Assembly (NCBI GenBank): GCA_004551485.1
Contig: SBLD01000010.1
Location: 1 to 64,000 of the forward strand
Length of the DNA stretch: 64,000 nucleotides
Direction: 5' to 3'
Origin: Billgrantia azerbaijanica
Lineage (GTDB): Bacteria > Pseudomonadota > Gammaproteobacteria > Pseudomonadales > Halomonadaceae
The translations under genes and the position numbers were made by a program. How positions within the stretch are numbered: the stretch's first letter is position 1; each line of letters begins with the position of its first letter. This document shows positions 15,854 through 25,651 of this stretch, piece after piece. A model generated the notes under the pieces. It was not told the DNA's origin. It saw only the letters and a list, made by a program, of their open reading frames with translations, and made no database searches.

Positions 15854-16789
15854 TCAGTCGCCGAAGGGCAATCCGAGCAGCGCCTTGACGTGGGCCTCGG
15901 CGCTGCGCCCCAGGGAGTCGAGGTCGTAGCCGCCTTCCAATACCGAGACCAGCCGGTTGTCGGCATACAGGGCGGCGATCTCCATGGCCAGGTGGGTCAC
16001 CCAGTGGTAATCCGCCTCGTCCAGGCACAGCTCGGCCAGCGGGTCGTCGCGGTGGGCATCGAAACCGGACGAGAGCAGCACCAGCTCGGGCTTGAAGGCA
16101 TGCAGGGCGGGCAGCCAGTCGTCCTCGATGGCGCGACGGAAGGCGGCGCTGTCGGTGCCGGCCTCGAGCGGCGTGTTGACCACGTTCTGCCACTCGCTGC
16201 GCAGGTAGCGCCAGGGATAGAAGGGGTACTGGAAGCTCGTGCAGACCAGCACATCGGGGTCGTCCTTGAAGATGTCGATGGTGCCGTTGCACTGGTGGAC
16301 GTCGAAATCCAGGATCGCCACGCGTCGGGCGCCGTACCTGGCCCGTGCATGGGCGGCACCCACGGCGACGTTGTTGTAGAAGCAGAAGCCCATGGCGTCG
16401 GTGGCCTCGGCGTGGTGGCCGGGCGGGCGAACCGCGCAGAAGACGTTGTCGGCCTGGCCGCGGAACACCTGGTCGACGCCACGAACCACCGCCCCGGCGG
16501 CCACCCGCGCGGCGCGCAGGCTGTCGGGGTTCATCAGGGTGTCACTGTCGAGCGTGACAATGCCGTGTTCGGGCACGCACTTGTCCAGAGCGCGCAGGTG
16601 GCGCAGCGGATGCACGCGCGCCAGTTCCTCTTCGCTTGCCGGACGGGCCTCGGACTGCATGGTCTGCTGCAGCACGCCGGCGAGCGCCAGCCGGGCGCGG
16701 ATCGCCTCCAGACGCCGCGGACTTTCGGGGTGCTCCGGCCCCATGTGGTGCAGGTCACAGTCGGGGTGCGTGATGTAGGCCGTGATCAT
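15854..16789 (-). CDS. Histone deacetylase superfamily (AcuC/HDAC-like) amidohydrolase
   Basis: 311-residue zinc-dependent deacylase of the arginase/deacetylase fold. His125-His126 in RPPGHHAEA form the catalytic dyad. Asp163, His165 and Asp244 (DFDVH, SGFDAH) are the zinc ligands. The usual VHHGNG becomes VHQCNG; the changed positions do not bind metal. Substrates may be acetyl-lysine, acetylpolyamine or others. The gene is divergent from a Pat-like protein acetyltransferase, which makes lysine deacetylation attractive, but acetylpolyamine amidohydrolase cannot be excluded. Confidence 0.85.
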   Translation of the reverse strand: MITAYITHPDCDLHHMGPEHPESPRRLEAIRARLALAGVLQQTMQSEARPASEEELARVHPLRHLRALDKCVPEHGIVTLDSDTLMNPDSLRAARVAAGAVVRGVDQVFRGQADNVFCAVRPPGHHAEATDAMGFCFYNNVAVGAAHARARYGARRVAILDFDVHQCNGTIDIFKDDPDVLVCTSFQYPFYPWRYLRSEWQNVVNTPLEAGTDSAAFRRAIEDDWLPALHAFKPELVLLSSGFDAHRDDPLAELCLDEADYHWVTHLAMEIAALYADNRLVSVLEGGYDLDSLGRSAEAHVKALLGLPFGD

Positions 16790-16804
16790 GGGCGCGCTCC
16801 AAAA

Positions 16805-16816
16805 TGACTGAAGTCA
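16805..16816. promoter_or_regulatory. Dyad between deacetylase and acetyltransferase genes
   Basis: TGACT (16805-16809) and AGTCA (16812-16816) form a short dyad 16 nt upstream of the HDAC-like start and 83 nt before the acetyltransferase start. The 109-bp intergenic region must hold both divergent promoters, so a shared operator is possible. Confidence 0.3.
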
Positions 16817-16898
16817 GCTTAATGTTCGCAACCCCTTGCACGAAAGTGCCCATAAGTCGTACACAGGGGGAGGCAACCGACCTGGTGGAGGCAACGAC

Positions 16899-19646
16899 TT
16901 GGGCACCCGATTCCTGCGGCACTTCTTCGAACCCCGCACCGTGGCGGTCATCGGCGCTTCCGAGAAGGCACACTCCATCGGCGGCCTGGTGATCCGCAAC
17001 CTCCAGGACGCCGGCTTTCCCGGCCCGATGTGGGCCGTCAACCCCAAGCGCTACGAGACGGTGTTCGGTTGTCCTTGCGTGGCGCATATCCGCGACCTGC
17101 CGGAGACGCCCGACCTGGCGGTGGTCGCCACCCCCGCCCACACCCTGCCCAAGGTGATCACACGGCTGGGGCGCGTCGGCGTGAAGGCGGCCCTGGTACT
17201 CTCCGGCGGTGCCCATCTCGACGAGGCCGAGAGCGAGCGGGGCTCGATCCGCGAGCGGATGCTGGCCGCCGCCCGGGAGTCCGGCATTCGTGTGCTGGGC
17301 CCGGAGTGCATGGGGCTGATCGTGCCCGGACGCAAGCTCAACGCCTCCTATGCCAGCCAGCCGGTCAAGGCGGGCAAGGTCGCCTACTTGGGCCAGTCGG
17401 GGATGCTCGGCAACGCCATGATCGACTGGGCGGCCGGGCGCGGCATCGGCTTCTCGCACCTGATCACCGTCGGCGACAGCGTCGACGTGATGCTTCCCGA
17501 CCTGCTCGACTACATCAACCAGTTCGCCCCCACCCAGGCCGTGCTGCTGCACCTGGAGCGCATCCACGACGCCCTGCACTTCATGACCGCGCTGCGCGAT
17601 GCCTCGCGCCACCGGCTGGTACTGACCATCAAGAGCGGCCGCACACCGGCCTCGGACCTCTCCAACCTGCCGCCCACGCCCGGCATCGCCAACCGCGACC
17701 TGGTCTTCGACGCGGCCTTCTCGCGCGCCGGCGTGGTTCGCGTCAACGACTCCGACGAGCTCTTCGACGCGCTGATGACGCTGTCGCAGATGAAGCCCCT
17801 CAAGGGCGACCGGCTGGCCATCGTCTCCAACGGCCTGGGCCCGGCGATGCTCGCCATCGACAAGCTGATCAGCGCCGGTGGCCGGCTGGCCGGCTTCACC
17901 CGTGGCACCCACGACGCCCTCTGCGAGGGCGACTTCGACATGAGCCGGCCCGGCGAAAACCCCGTCGACCTGGGCGGCAACGCCACCCCGGAGAAGTTCG
18001 TGGAGGCGCTGGAGATCGTCGCCGCCGACCCCGGCGTGGATGCCGTGCTGGTGGTCCACGCGCCGACCCGCCTGGCCCCGTCGAAGACCACCGCCCAGGC
18101 GCTGATCGCCAATCGCAAGCGCTTTCGGCGCAACCTGCTGACCAGTTGGATGGGCCTGGAAGGGGCGCTCTACGCCCGTCACGAATGCAGCCTGGCCGGC
18201 ATTCCCACCTATGTCTCGCCGGAAAAGGCGGTCAAGGCCTTCATGCACATGGTGGACTATCAGCGGGTCCAGGCGCTGCTGCAGGAGACGCCGCCGAGCC
18301 TGCCGTTCACCACCACGGCGGACATCCGCGCCGCGTGTCGCACGCTGATCGCCCGTGCCAAGGCCGAGGGGCGCGACAATCTCTCCCATTCCGAAACCGC
18401 GCAGGTGCTCGAGGCCTACGGCATTCCCGTGGCGCCGAGCCGCTACGTGCACAACGCCGAGGAGGCCGCCGCGGCGGCCCGCGACTTCACGGGACCGAAG
18501 GCGCTCAAGGTGGTCCACGAGGGCAACTGCGTGCCGTTCCGCTATCGCCGCCACCCGCACAAGCTGTCCGCCGGTCTGCTGCAGGACCTGGAAACGCCCG
18601 AGCAGGTGGCCGAGGGCGTGGCACGGCTCGGCGAGAAGCTGCATGAGAAGTTCCCCGACCTGATGGTCCGTGAGTACTGCCTGCAACCCATGCAGCGCGG
18701 CAAGCACTCACTGCAGGTGTGCGCGGGCATCACCCGCGACCCGGTGTTCGGGCCGGTCATCGTCTTCGGCATCGGCGGCTACAAGGTCAACGTCCTGGCC
18801 GACCGACAGGTGGCCCTGCCGCCGCTCAACATGACCCTGGCCGCCGACGTGGTGGGGCGCACCCACGCCGCGCGACTGATCCGCGAGCACTCGAGCGACC
18901 CCGAGCGCGACCTGGACCGGCTCTGCCAGCTGTTGGTCAAGCTCTCGCAGATGGCCTCGGACCTGCTCGAGCTGCGCGGCCTCGAGCTCAACCCGCTGCT
19001 GCTCAACCGTGACGGCATCCAGGCGGTGGACTACGCCATGGACCTCGGCGCGCCGGCGCGCTTCGCGATCATGCCCTACCCCGAGGAGCTGCGTGAATGG
19101 GTCACCCTGGCCAACGGCATGGAGGTCGAGGTGCGCCCCATCCGCGCCGAGGATGCCCCGCTGATCACCAGCTTCCACCGGCAGCTCTCGGAGGAGAGCA
19201 TCCGCTTTCGCTACTTCCACAACAAGGCGGACCTGACCCAGCGCGACCTGTCGATCCTGTCGCACATCAACTACGACCGGCAGATGGCCTTCATCGCCGA
19301 GCACAAGCGGCCGGACGGCGGCAAGGAGATGCTGGGCGTGGTGCGGGTGTGGAACGACCCGGACAACATCCGCACCGAATTCTCGATCATCGTGCGCGAC
19401 GACATGACCGGCGTGGGGCTCGGCAGCCTGCTGATGAACAAGATGATCGCCTACTGCAAGAGCGTCGGCACCCTCGAGATGATCGGCAAGATCATGGTCG
19501 ACAACCACCCGATGCGGGCCTTGATGAAGCACCTCGGCTTCCGCTGCCGCTACAACATGGAGGAGCAGGTGGTGGACGCGGTGCTGCGGCTCAACGAGCC
19601 GGAGAGCGAGTGGCAGCGGCATCGCCTGGAGAGCCTGCCCGACTGA
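16899..19646 (+). CDS. Pat-like protein lysine acetyltransferase (acyl-CoA synthetase-GNAT fusion)
   Basis: About 915 residues, related to E. coli PatZ/YfiQ and Salmonella Pat, which acetylate acetyl-CoA synthetase and other proteins. The order is CoA-binding domain (VAVIGASEKAHSIG), succinyl-CoA ligase-like domain (LGPECMGLIVP; YLGQSGMLGNAMIDW), ATP-grasp domain (about 480-700) and C-terminal GNAT domain (about 750-905, with DDMTGVGLGSLLMNKMI as acetyl-CoA loop). The start is most likely TTG 16899, with GGTGGAGG about 8 nt upstream. The same frame is open to 16836, but no better start exists. Divergent from a deacetylase. Confidence 0.9.
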   Translation: MGTRFLRHFFEPRTVAVIGASEKAHSIGGLVIRNLQDAGFPGPMWAVNPKRYETVFGCPCVAHIRDLPETPDLAVVATPAHTLPKVITRLGRVGVKAALVLSGGAHLDEAESERGSIRERMLAAARESGIRVLGPECMGLIVPGRKLNASYASQPVKAGKVAYLGQSGMLGNAMIDWAAGRGIGFSHLITVGDSVDVMLPDLLDYINQFAPTQAVLLHLERIHDALHFMTALRDASRHRLVLTIKSGRTPASDLSNLPPTPGIANRDLVFDAAFSRAGVVRVNDSDELFDALMTLSQMKPLKGDRLAIVSNGLGPAMLAIDKLISAGGRLAGFTRGTHDALCEGDFDMSRPGENPVDLGGNATPEKFVEALEIVAADPGVDAVLVVHAPTRLAPSKTTAQALIANRKRFRRNLLTSWMGLEGALYARHECSLAGIPTYVSPEKAVKAFMHMVDYQRVQALLQETPPSLPFTTTADIRAACRTLIARAKAEGRDNLSHSETAQVLEAYGIPVAPSRYVHNAEEAAAAARDFTGPKALKVVHEGNCVPFRYRRHPHKLSAGLLQDLETPEQVAEGVARLGEKLHEKFPDLMVREYCLQPMQRGKHSLQVCAGITRDPVFGPVIVFGIGGYKVNVLADRQVALPPLNMTLAADVVGRTHAARLIREHSSDPERDLDRLCQLLVKLSQMASDLLELRGLELNPLLLNRDGIQAVDYAMDLGAPARFAIMPYPEELREWVTLANGMEVEVRPIRAEDAPLITSFHRQLSEESIRFRYFHNKADLTQRDLSILSHINYDRQMAFIAEHKRPDGGKEMLGVVRVWNDPDNIRTEFSIIVRDDMTGVGLGSLLMNKMIAYCKSVGTLEMIGKIMVDNHPMRALMKHLGFRCRYNMEEQVVDAVLRLNEPESEWQRHRLESLPD

Positions 19647-19667
19647 CGCGGGCCGGAAAAACGTCAG

Positions 19668-19688
19668 CCCCCGCGCATGGCGGGGGCC
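19668..19688 (+). terminator. Hairpin after the acetyltransferase gene
   Basis: GCCCCCGC (19668-19675) pairs with GCGGGGGC (19681-19688), a stable 8-bp stem. No T-run follows on the plus strand, so it may terminate weakly. It lies between convergent genes. Confidence 0.45.
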
Positions 19689-19730
19689 GGGTGACAGGCA
19701 TCATCGCTTGCTGGCCCAGGATTCTGCCGG

Positions 19731-20372
19731 TCAGGGCGCCAGCCGGAAGCTGTGCCACTGGCTGTCGCGCTGCTCGAAGCGGATGCGGTCGTGCAGGCGG
19801 CTGGGCTGGCCCTGCCAGAACTCGTACATCTCGGGAATGAGGCGGTAGCCGCCCCAGTGCACCGGACGCGGCACCACCTGCCCCTCGTAGGCCTGCTCGA
19901 AGCGGTGCTGCCGCTCCTCGATCCATTGCCGATCGGGAATCACCACGCTCTGGGTGGCGATCCAGGCGCCCAACTGGCTGGCCCGCGGGCGGCTCTCGAA
20001 GTAGGCGTCCGACTCCTCGGCGGCGACCTGCTCGACGCGCCCCTCGATGCGCACCTGGCGGGAGAGCGACGGCCACCAGAAGACCATGGCGGCGTACGGC
20101 ACATTGGCCAGCTCGCTGCCCTTGTGGCTGTGGTAGTTGGTATAGAAGACCAGGCCGTGCTCGTCGCAGCCCTTGAGGAGCAGCACGCGAGCATGCGGCA
20201 ACCCCTGGCTGTCGGCCGTGGCCAGGGTCATGACGTTGCCTTCCTCGCCCTCGACCTCCAGCGCCAGGGTCATCCACTCGTCGAACAGGACCAGGGGGTC
20301 GTCGGGCACCTGCTTCTCGTCCAGCCGTCCCCCTTCGTAGTCGCGGCGGATGTCGGCGATGTTGCGTGTCAT
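19731..20372 (-). CDS. pdxH: Pyridoxamine 5'-phosphate oxidase
   Basis: 213-residue FMN enzyme that makes pyridoxal 5'-phosphate, used here by EctB and many other enzymes. Recognised by IADIRRDYEGGRLDE near the start, the FMN/PNP-binding VLLLKGCDEHGLVFYTNYHSHKG, the EESDAYFESRPRASQLGAWIATQS region and the C-terminal WEGQPSRLHDR-like block (here EFWQGQPSRLHDR), ending WHSFRLAP. ATG 20372 follows GAGGAG. Apparently a single-gene unit. Confidence 0.95.
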   Translation of the reverse strand: MTRNIADIRRDYEGGRLDEKQVPDDPLVLFDEWMTLALEVEGEEGNVMTLATADSQGLPHARVLLLKGCDEHGLVFYTNYHSHKGSELANVPYAAMVFWWPSLSRQVRIEGRVEQVAAEESDAYFESRPRASQLGAWIATQSVVIPDRQWIEERQHRFEQAYEGQVVPRPVHWGGYRLIPEMYEFWQGQPSRLHDRIRFEQRDSQWHSFRLAP

Positions 20373-20486
20373 GGTGATCTCCTCATCGTTTCGTATATGG
20401 TCGCCGCTGCGCGGGTGGAGCACAACCCGATTCCCCGTGGCCGTTGCGCGTCAGCCCAGCTGCGGTGAGAGGCGTGGCGCCCGGCC

Positions 20487-21899
<1,413 letters not shown>

Positions 21900-21971
21900 G
21901 CCGGTTCCTCGTTCCATGACGGAAGTGGCGGCCATTGTAGAGGGGCTCGGCCATCGCTCACAACTGCACTC

Positions 21972-22415
21972 TCACAACGGCGCTTCGGGCTCGGCCGCCT
22001 CGCCAAGCCGCCGGTAGACCCAGGCCTCCTCGCCGCCGGCGAGCGCCACCCGCACGCGCTCGTAGCGCAGGCCGAGGCGTTCGTAGCGGTCGAGGCGGGC
22101 GAGCTCCGCGGCGTCGACCTCGATCACCAGCCCCTCCACCGTCTCGCCGGGCGCCTCGGCGATGTCGAGCCCCTCGCGGCGAAAGCCCGCCAGCACGGCC
22201 GGCTGCGGGTCGCCGACGCGCCCGTAGACCAGCCAGCGTACCGGCGCATGGCGCAGCGTGCCGTAGACGAAGACCGCATGGCTGCCGGGCTCGATGGGCG
22301 GCAGGTGGTCGGGGCGGTCGTAGGTGAAGGGGCTGAGCAGCGTCCACCACAGCCAGGCGGCGAGCGCCAGGGGCGATATCAGAAGCAGCAGCGCCAGGAG
22401 ACGGAGCAGGGGCAT
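21972..22415 (-). CDS. Gamma-glutamylcyclotransferase (AIG2-like) family, membrane anchored
   Basis: 147-residue protein with one N-terminal hydrophobic helix (residues 4-28), then a GGCT fold starting VFVYGTLRHAP. EVDAAELARLDRYERLGLRYERVRV includes the conserved YE pair and a catalytic-type Glu. The family acts on gamma-glutamyl-amine or gamma-glutamyl-amino acid bonds, releasing 5-oxoproline. The N-terminal helix is unusual and suggests anchoring in the inner membrane. It leads the minus-strand group with the arsC-like gene and wrbA. Confidence 0.78.
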   Translation of the reverse strand: MPLLRLLALLLLISPLALAAWLWWTLLSPFTYDRPDHLPPIEPGSHAVFVYGTLRHAPVRWLVYGRVGDPQPAVLAGFRREGLDIAEAPGETVEGLVIEVDAAELARLDRYERLGLRYERVRVALAGGEEAWVYRRLGEAAEPEAPL

Positions 22416-22530
22416 GGTGTGGCCTCGAAGCGACGGAGCTGACTATCCTGCCATGCCGGACACGTCGACTTAAGCCGGCCGGCCCCCTCTGCTAGCATGG
22501 AAGGTCGACACACGACCCGGGAGGTGGCCC

Positions 22531-23124
22531 ATGACGCAGTCGGCGCACAACGATCCGGACTTTCGCGCGATGATGGGGGACGTCCAGCCGCTGAAACGCC
22601 AGGCCAACCGGGCCGACCCGGGCCGATCGCGCCGCGCGCCCAGCGAGGCGCAGCTGGCCCGGCGCGAGAGCGCCCAGGCCGAGGGGGAGGACGACAGCTT
22701 CCTCTCCGACGACTTCGTCGAGCTGCTACCGCCCTTCGACCCCATCGAGTACCGCCGCGACGGCATCCAGCAGGGGGTGGTGGACCGCCTGCGCCACGGC
22801 GGCTATGCGGCCCAGGCGCGGCTGCACCTGCTGCGCCGGCCGCTCACCGAGTGCCGCCGCATCCTCCCTGCGTTCATCCAGGAGGCTCACGCCCACGACC
22901 TGCGCTCGGTTCTGATCGTGCACGGCCGCGGCCGCGAGATCGACAGCGCGCCCAACGTGCTGCGCTCCTACCTGGCCAAGTGGCTGGCCCAGTTCGAGGA
23001 GGTACAGGCCTTCGTCTCGGCCCAGCAGGCCGACGGCGGCCTCGGCGCCACCTGGGTGATGCTGCGCAAGAGCGAGCGGGCGCGCGCCGCCAATCGCGAA
23101 CGCCAGCAGAAGCGGCGCGGCTGA
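22531..23124 (+). CDS. Smr-domain endonuclease-like protein (SmrA type)
   Basis: 197-residue protein with a basic, disordered N-terminal part (1-95) and a C-terminal Smr domain (about 100-185). LRSVLIVHGRGREIDSAPNVLRSYLAKWL and AFVSAQQADGGLGATWVML are the typical HGxG and GGxGA blocks. The usual LDLHG motif is degenerate here (RLHLLRRPL), so nuclease activity is uncertain. Smr proteins act on nicked or branched DNA or on stalled ribosomes. Good Shine-Dalgarno GGGAGG. It is divergent from the GGCT gene. Confidence 0.85.
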   Translation: MTQSAHNDPDFRAMMGDVQPLKRQANRADPGRSRRAPSEAQLARRESAQAEGEDDSFLSDDFVELLPPFDPIEYRRDGIQQGVVDRLRHGGYAAQARLHLLRRPLTECRRILPAFIQEAHAHDLRSVLIVHGRGREIDSAPNVLRSYLAKWLAQFEEVQAFVSAQQADGGLGATWVMLRKSERARAANRERQQKRRG

Positions 23125-23137
23125 CGACAGCCACGGA

Positions 23138-23174
23138 CGACAACGCCGGCCCAGGAGAGGGGCCGGCGTTGTCG
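23138..23174 (+). terminator. Hairpin after smr gene
   Basis: CGACAACGCCGGCCC pairs with GGGCCGGCGTTGTCG, a 15-bp stem beginning 13 nt after the smr stop. There is no T-run in either direction, so efficiency is uncertain, but the stem is very stable. Confidence 0.55.
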
Positions 23175-23245
23175 GCGGTGTCGCCTCGGGGCTGACCCGT
23201 GGACAGGTCTGCGAGGAGGCGCTGTGAACCCTTCCCTGGGCGCTA

Positions 23246-23267
23246 CATTTGCCATCCATGGCAAATG
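23246..23267. promoter_or_regulatory. Perfect 10-bp dyad between convergent genes
   Basis: CATTTGCCAT (23246-23255) and ATGGCAAATG (23258-23267) form a perfect dyad with a CC spacer. It lies between the smr hairpin and the 3' end of the DUF934 gene, where no promoter is expected. It could be an orphan protein-binding site or an RNA hairpin for the minus-strand cysI transcript. The cause of its conservation, if any, is unknown. Confidence 0.4.
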
Positions 23268-23333
23268 ACCTCCTCTACGACCTGTCTCCGGCGCCCCTCG
23301 TCATGTTGCCGCTCGATGAGGTTGGCCCTACTC

Positions 23334-23867
23334 TCAGGCCAGGGCCGGTTCAGCCTCGTGAATCGCTTCGCGCAGCCGGTGACGGAACAACGGCTCGGGC
23401 TCGTCCACGGCCGGCTGGTAGGCACGGCTGAAGGCGTTGAGCGCGCGCAGGGCGTCCTCCAGCCACTGGTCCTCACGCAGCGAGAGGGCATCGAAGCCGC
23501 AGCGGGTCAGGTAGAAACACTGGTCCACCAGCACATCGCCGATGGCGCGGATCTCGCCCGTGTAGCCGTAGCGCTCGCGCAGCAGCCGGGCCAGGGAGTA
23601 GCCGCGACCGTCGGTGAACTTGGGAAAGTCGACGGCGATCAGCGGCGCCGTCACCAGCTCTGCGGCGAGTTCCGGCGTGAGCTCGGTGTCGCTGGCCAGC
23701 CACGGCGCCAGGCGATCGCTGGCGTCCTGCGCCTGCCACAGCGACAGCGGGACGATGGCCGGCGTCTCGGGCAGTGCGGCCTCGGCGTCGCGGACCAGGG
23801 TCCAGCGGTCCTCGGCAGGCTCTCCCTGGCGGATGAAGGGGCGTGAGGCAGTGGCTTGATCAGGCAT
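23334..23867 (-). CDS. DUF934 protein linked to sulfite reductase
   Basis: 177-residue soluble protein of the DUF934 family, found directly downstream of assimilatory sulfite reductase genes in many Proteobacteria. The core IAVDFPKFTDGRGYSLARLLRERYGYTGEIRAIGDVL (given here only by its start and end blocks IAVDFPKFTDGRG and AIGDVLVDQCFYL) is well conserved. The function is unproven. The start ATG 23867 overlaps the cysI stop by 8 nt, so the two are translationally coupled. Confidence 0.85.
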   Translation of the reverse strand: MPDQATASRPFIRQGEPAEDRWTLVRDAEAALPETPAIVPLSLWQAQDASDRLAPWLASDTELTPELAAELVTAPLIAVDFPKFTDGRGYSLARLLRERYGYTGEIRAIGDVLVDQCFYLTRCGFDALSLREDQWLEDALRALNAFSRAYQPAVDEPEPLFRHRLREAIHEAEPALA

Positions 23868-25512
23868 AGACCCGCTCCTTGAAGGGTTTGAGACCGATGC
23901 GGCGATAGGTGTCGAGGAAGGTCTCACCGTCGTGGCGCTCGCCGACGTAGACCTGCAGCACCTTGTCGATGACCTCCGGGACGCTGTCGCGGTAGAACGA
24001 GGGACCGAGGATCTTGCCCAGCGACGACTCGTTGCCCTGGGCGCCGCCCAGCGAGATCTGGTAGAACTCCTCGCCCTTCTTGTCGACGCCGAGGATGCCG
24101 ATGTGGCCGACGTGGTGATGGCCGCAGGCGTTCATGCAGCCGGAGATGTTGAGCTCCAGCGGCCCCAGGTCGTAGAGGAAGTCGAGGTCGTCGAAGCGCT
24201 CCTGGATCGCCTGGGCGACGGGGATCGACTTGGCGTTGGCCAGGGCGCAGTAGTCGCCGCCCGGGCAGCAGATCAGGTCGGCCAGGGTGCCCACCGTGGG
24301 GTTGGCCATGCCGAGCGCGTCCAGGCGGTGCCAGAGCGCCTCGAGGCGATCGAGCGGCACGTCGGACAGCACCAGGTTCTGCTCGTGGGTGACGCGCAGC
24401 TCGCCGAAGCTGAACTCGTCGGCCAAGTCGGCGACCTGGTGCATCTGCTCCCAGGTCACGTCGCCGGGGGAGTGGCCGCGGCGCTTGAGCGACAGGGTCA
24501 CCGCCTTGTAGCCGGGCACCTTGTGGCCGTGCACGTTGTTGGTGACGAAGCGGGCGAAGGCGCGGTTCTCCGCGCGCAGTCGCTCGAAGTCGGCCTGGGC
24601 CGAGGCCGGCACCTCGCGGCGCTCGGGATCGGCGAAGTGCGCCGCCATCGTCTCGATCGCCTCACGGGTCAGCGTCTGGGGACCGTCCTTGAGGTGCGCC
24701 CACTCGGCGTCGACCCGGCGGCGGAACTCCTCGACGCCCAGGGCCTTCACCAGGATCTTGATGCGCGCCTTGAACTTGTTGTCGCGGCGGCCGAACTGGT
24801 TGTAGACGCGCACCAGCGCCTCGAGATAGGTGAGCAGGTGCTGCCAGGGCAGATCCTCGCACACCACCTCGCCGATCATCGGCGTCCGCCCCAGGCCGCC
24901 GCCGGCCAGCACCTTGACGCGCACCTCGCCGTGCTCGTCGCGCCACAGCCGCAGCCCCACGTCGTGCACCTGGATGGCGGCGCGATCCTCGTCCGCTCCG
25001 GTCACCGCGATCTTGAACTTGCGCGGCAGGTAGGCGAACTCGGGGTGGAACGTCGACCACTGGCGGATCAGCTCGCACCATGGGCGCGGATCGACCTCCT
25101 CGTCTTCCGCCACGCCGGCGAACTGATCGGTGGTGGTGTTGCGGATGTCGTTGCCGCTGGTCTGGATCGAATGCATCTGCACGCTGGCCAGCTCGGCCAG
25201 CATGTCGGGCACCGTCTCCAGCTTGGGCCAGTTGAGCTGCAGGTTGGTGCGGGTGGTGAAGTGGCCATAGCCGCGGTCGTAGTCGCGCGCCAGGTCTCCC
25301 AGCTTGCGCAGCTGGTAGGAGGCCAGCATGCCGTAGGGAATGGCGATGCGCAGCATCGGGGCGTAGCGCTGGACATAGAGCCCGTTCTGCACGCGCAGCG
25401 GCAGGAATTCCTCTTCGCTGAGCCGCCCGGCCAGATAACGGTTCATCTGGTCGCGGAACTGAGCGACGCGTTCATTGACCAGGGTCTGATCATGGGTGTC
25501 GTAGCGATACAT
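23860..25512 (-). CDS. cysI: Sulfite reductase hemoprotein, CysI-type
   Basis: 550-residue nitrite/sulfite reductase that reduces sulfite to sulfide with six electrons. It has the two repeated ferredoxin-like halves and parvalbumin-like siroheme loops. The [4Fe-4S]/siroheme cysteines are in LICCPGGDYCALANAKS and LNISGCMNACGHHHVGH. Arg-rich substrate contacts (GHFTTRTNLQL) are present. No cysJ flavoprotein gene adjoins it, so ferredoxin may be the donor. It is coupled to DUF934 and preceded by an AT-rich promoter with two dyads. Confidence 0.93.
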   Translation of the reverse strand: MYRYDTHDQTLVNERVAQFRDQMNRYLAGRLSEEEFLPLRVQNGLYVQRYAPMLRIAIPYGMLASYQLRKLGDLARDYDRGYGHFTTRTNLQLNWPKLETVPDMLAELASVQMHSIQTSGNDIRNTTTDQFAGVAEDEEVDPRPWCELIRQWSTFHPEFAYLPRKFKIAVTGADEDRAAIQVHDVGLRLWRDEHGEVRVKVLAGGGLGRTPMIGEVVCEDLPWQHLLTYLEALVRVYNQFGRRDNKFKARIKILVKALGVEEFRRRVDAEWAHLKDGPQTLTREAIETMAAHFADPERREVPASAQADFERLRAENRAFARFVTNNVHGHKVPGYKAVTLSLKRRGHSPGDVTWEQMHQVADLADEFSFGELRVTHEQNLVLSDVPLDRLEALWHRLDALGMANPTVGTLADLICCPGGDYCALANAKSIPVAQAIQERFDDLDFLYDLGPLELNISGCMNACGHHHVGHIGILGVDKKGEEFYQISLGGAQGNESSLGKILGPSFYRDSVPEVIDKVLQVYVGERHDGETFLDTYRRIGLKPFKERVYA

Positions 25513-25573
25513 TCGGCCGGTCCTGCTGCAGAGAGATTGGCGAATCGTCAGGGGGCACCATACCGCCCCGGCG

Positions 25574-25622
25574 TTATTCTATGAAAGAATAAATATTTAT
25601 ACTTTTTATTCAAAAAAGAATA
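25574..25622 (-). promoter_or_regulatory. cysI promoter region, possible CysB sites
   Basis: This is the most AT-rich stretch of the window. TTATTCT (25574-25580) and AGAATAA (25586-25592) form a 7-bp dyad. TATTC (25607-25611) and GAATA (25618-25622) form a second. On the minus strand TTGAAT followed after 16 nt by TATTCT is a workable -35/-10 pair. AT-rich dyads of this kind fit CysB control, but this is inferred from gene function. Confidence 0.5.
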
Positions 25623-25651
25623 TATGGAATGTCATCCTGCCAGCCTCGCGG

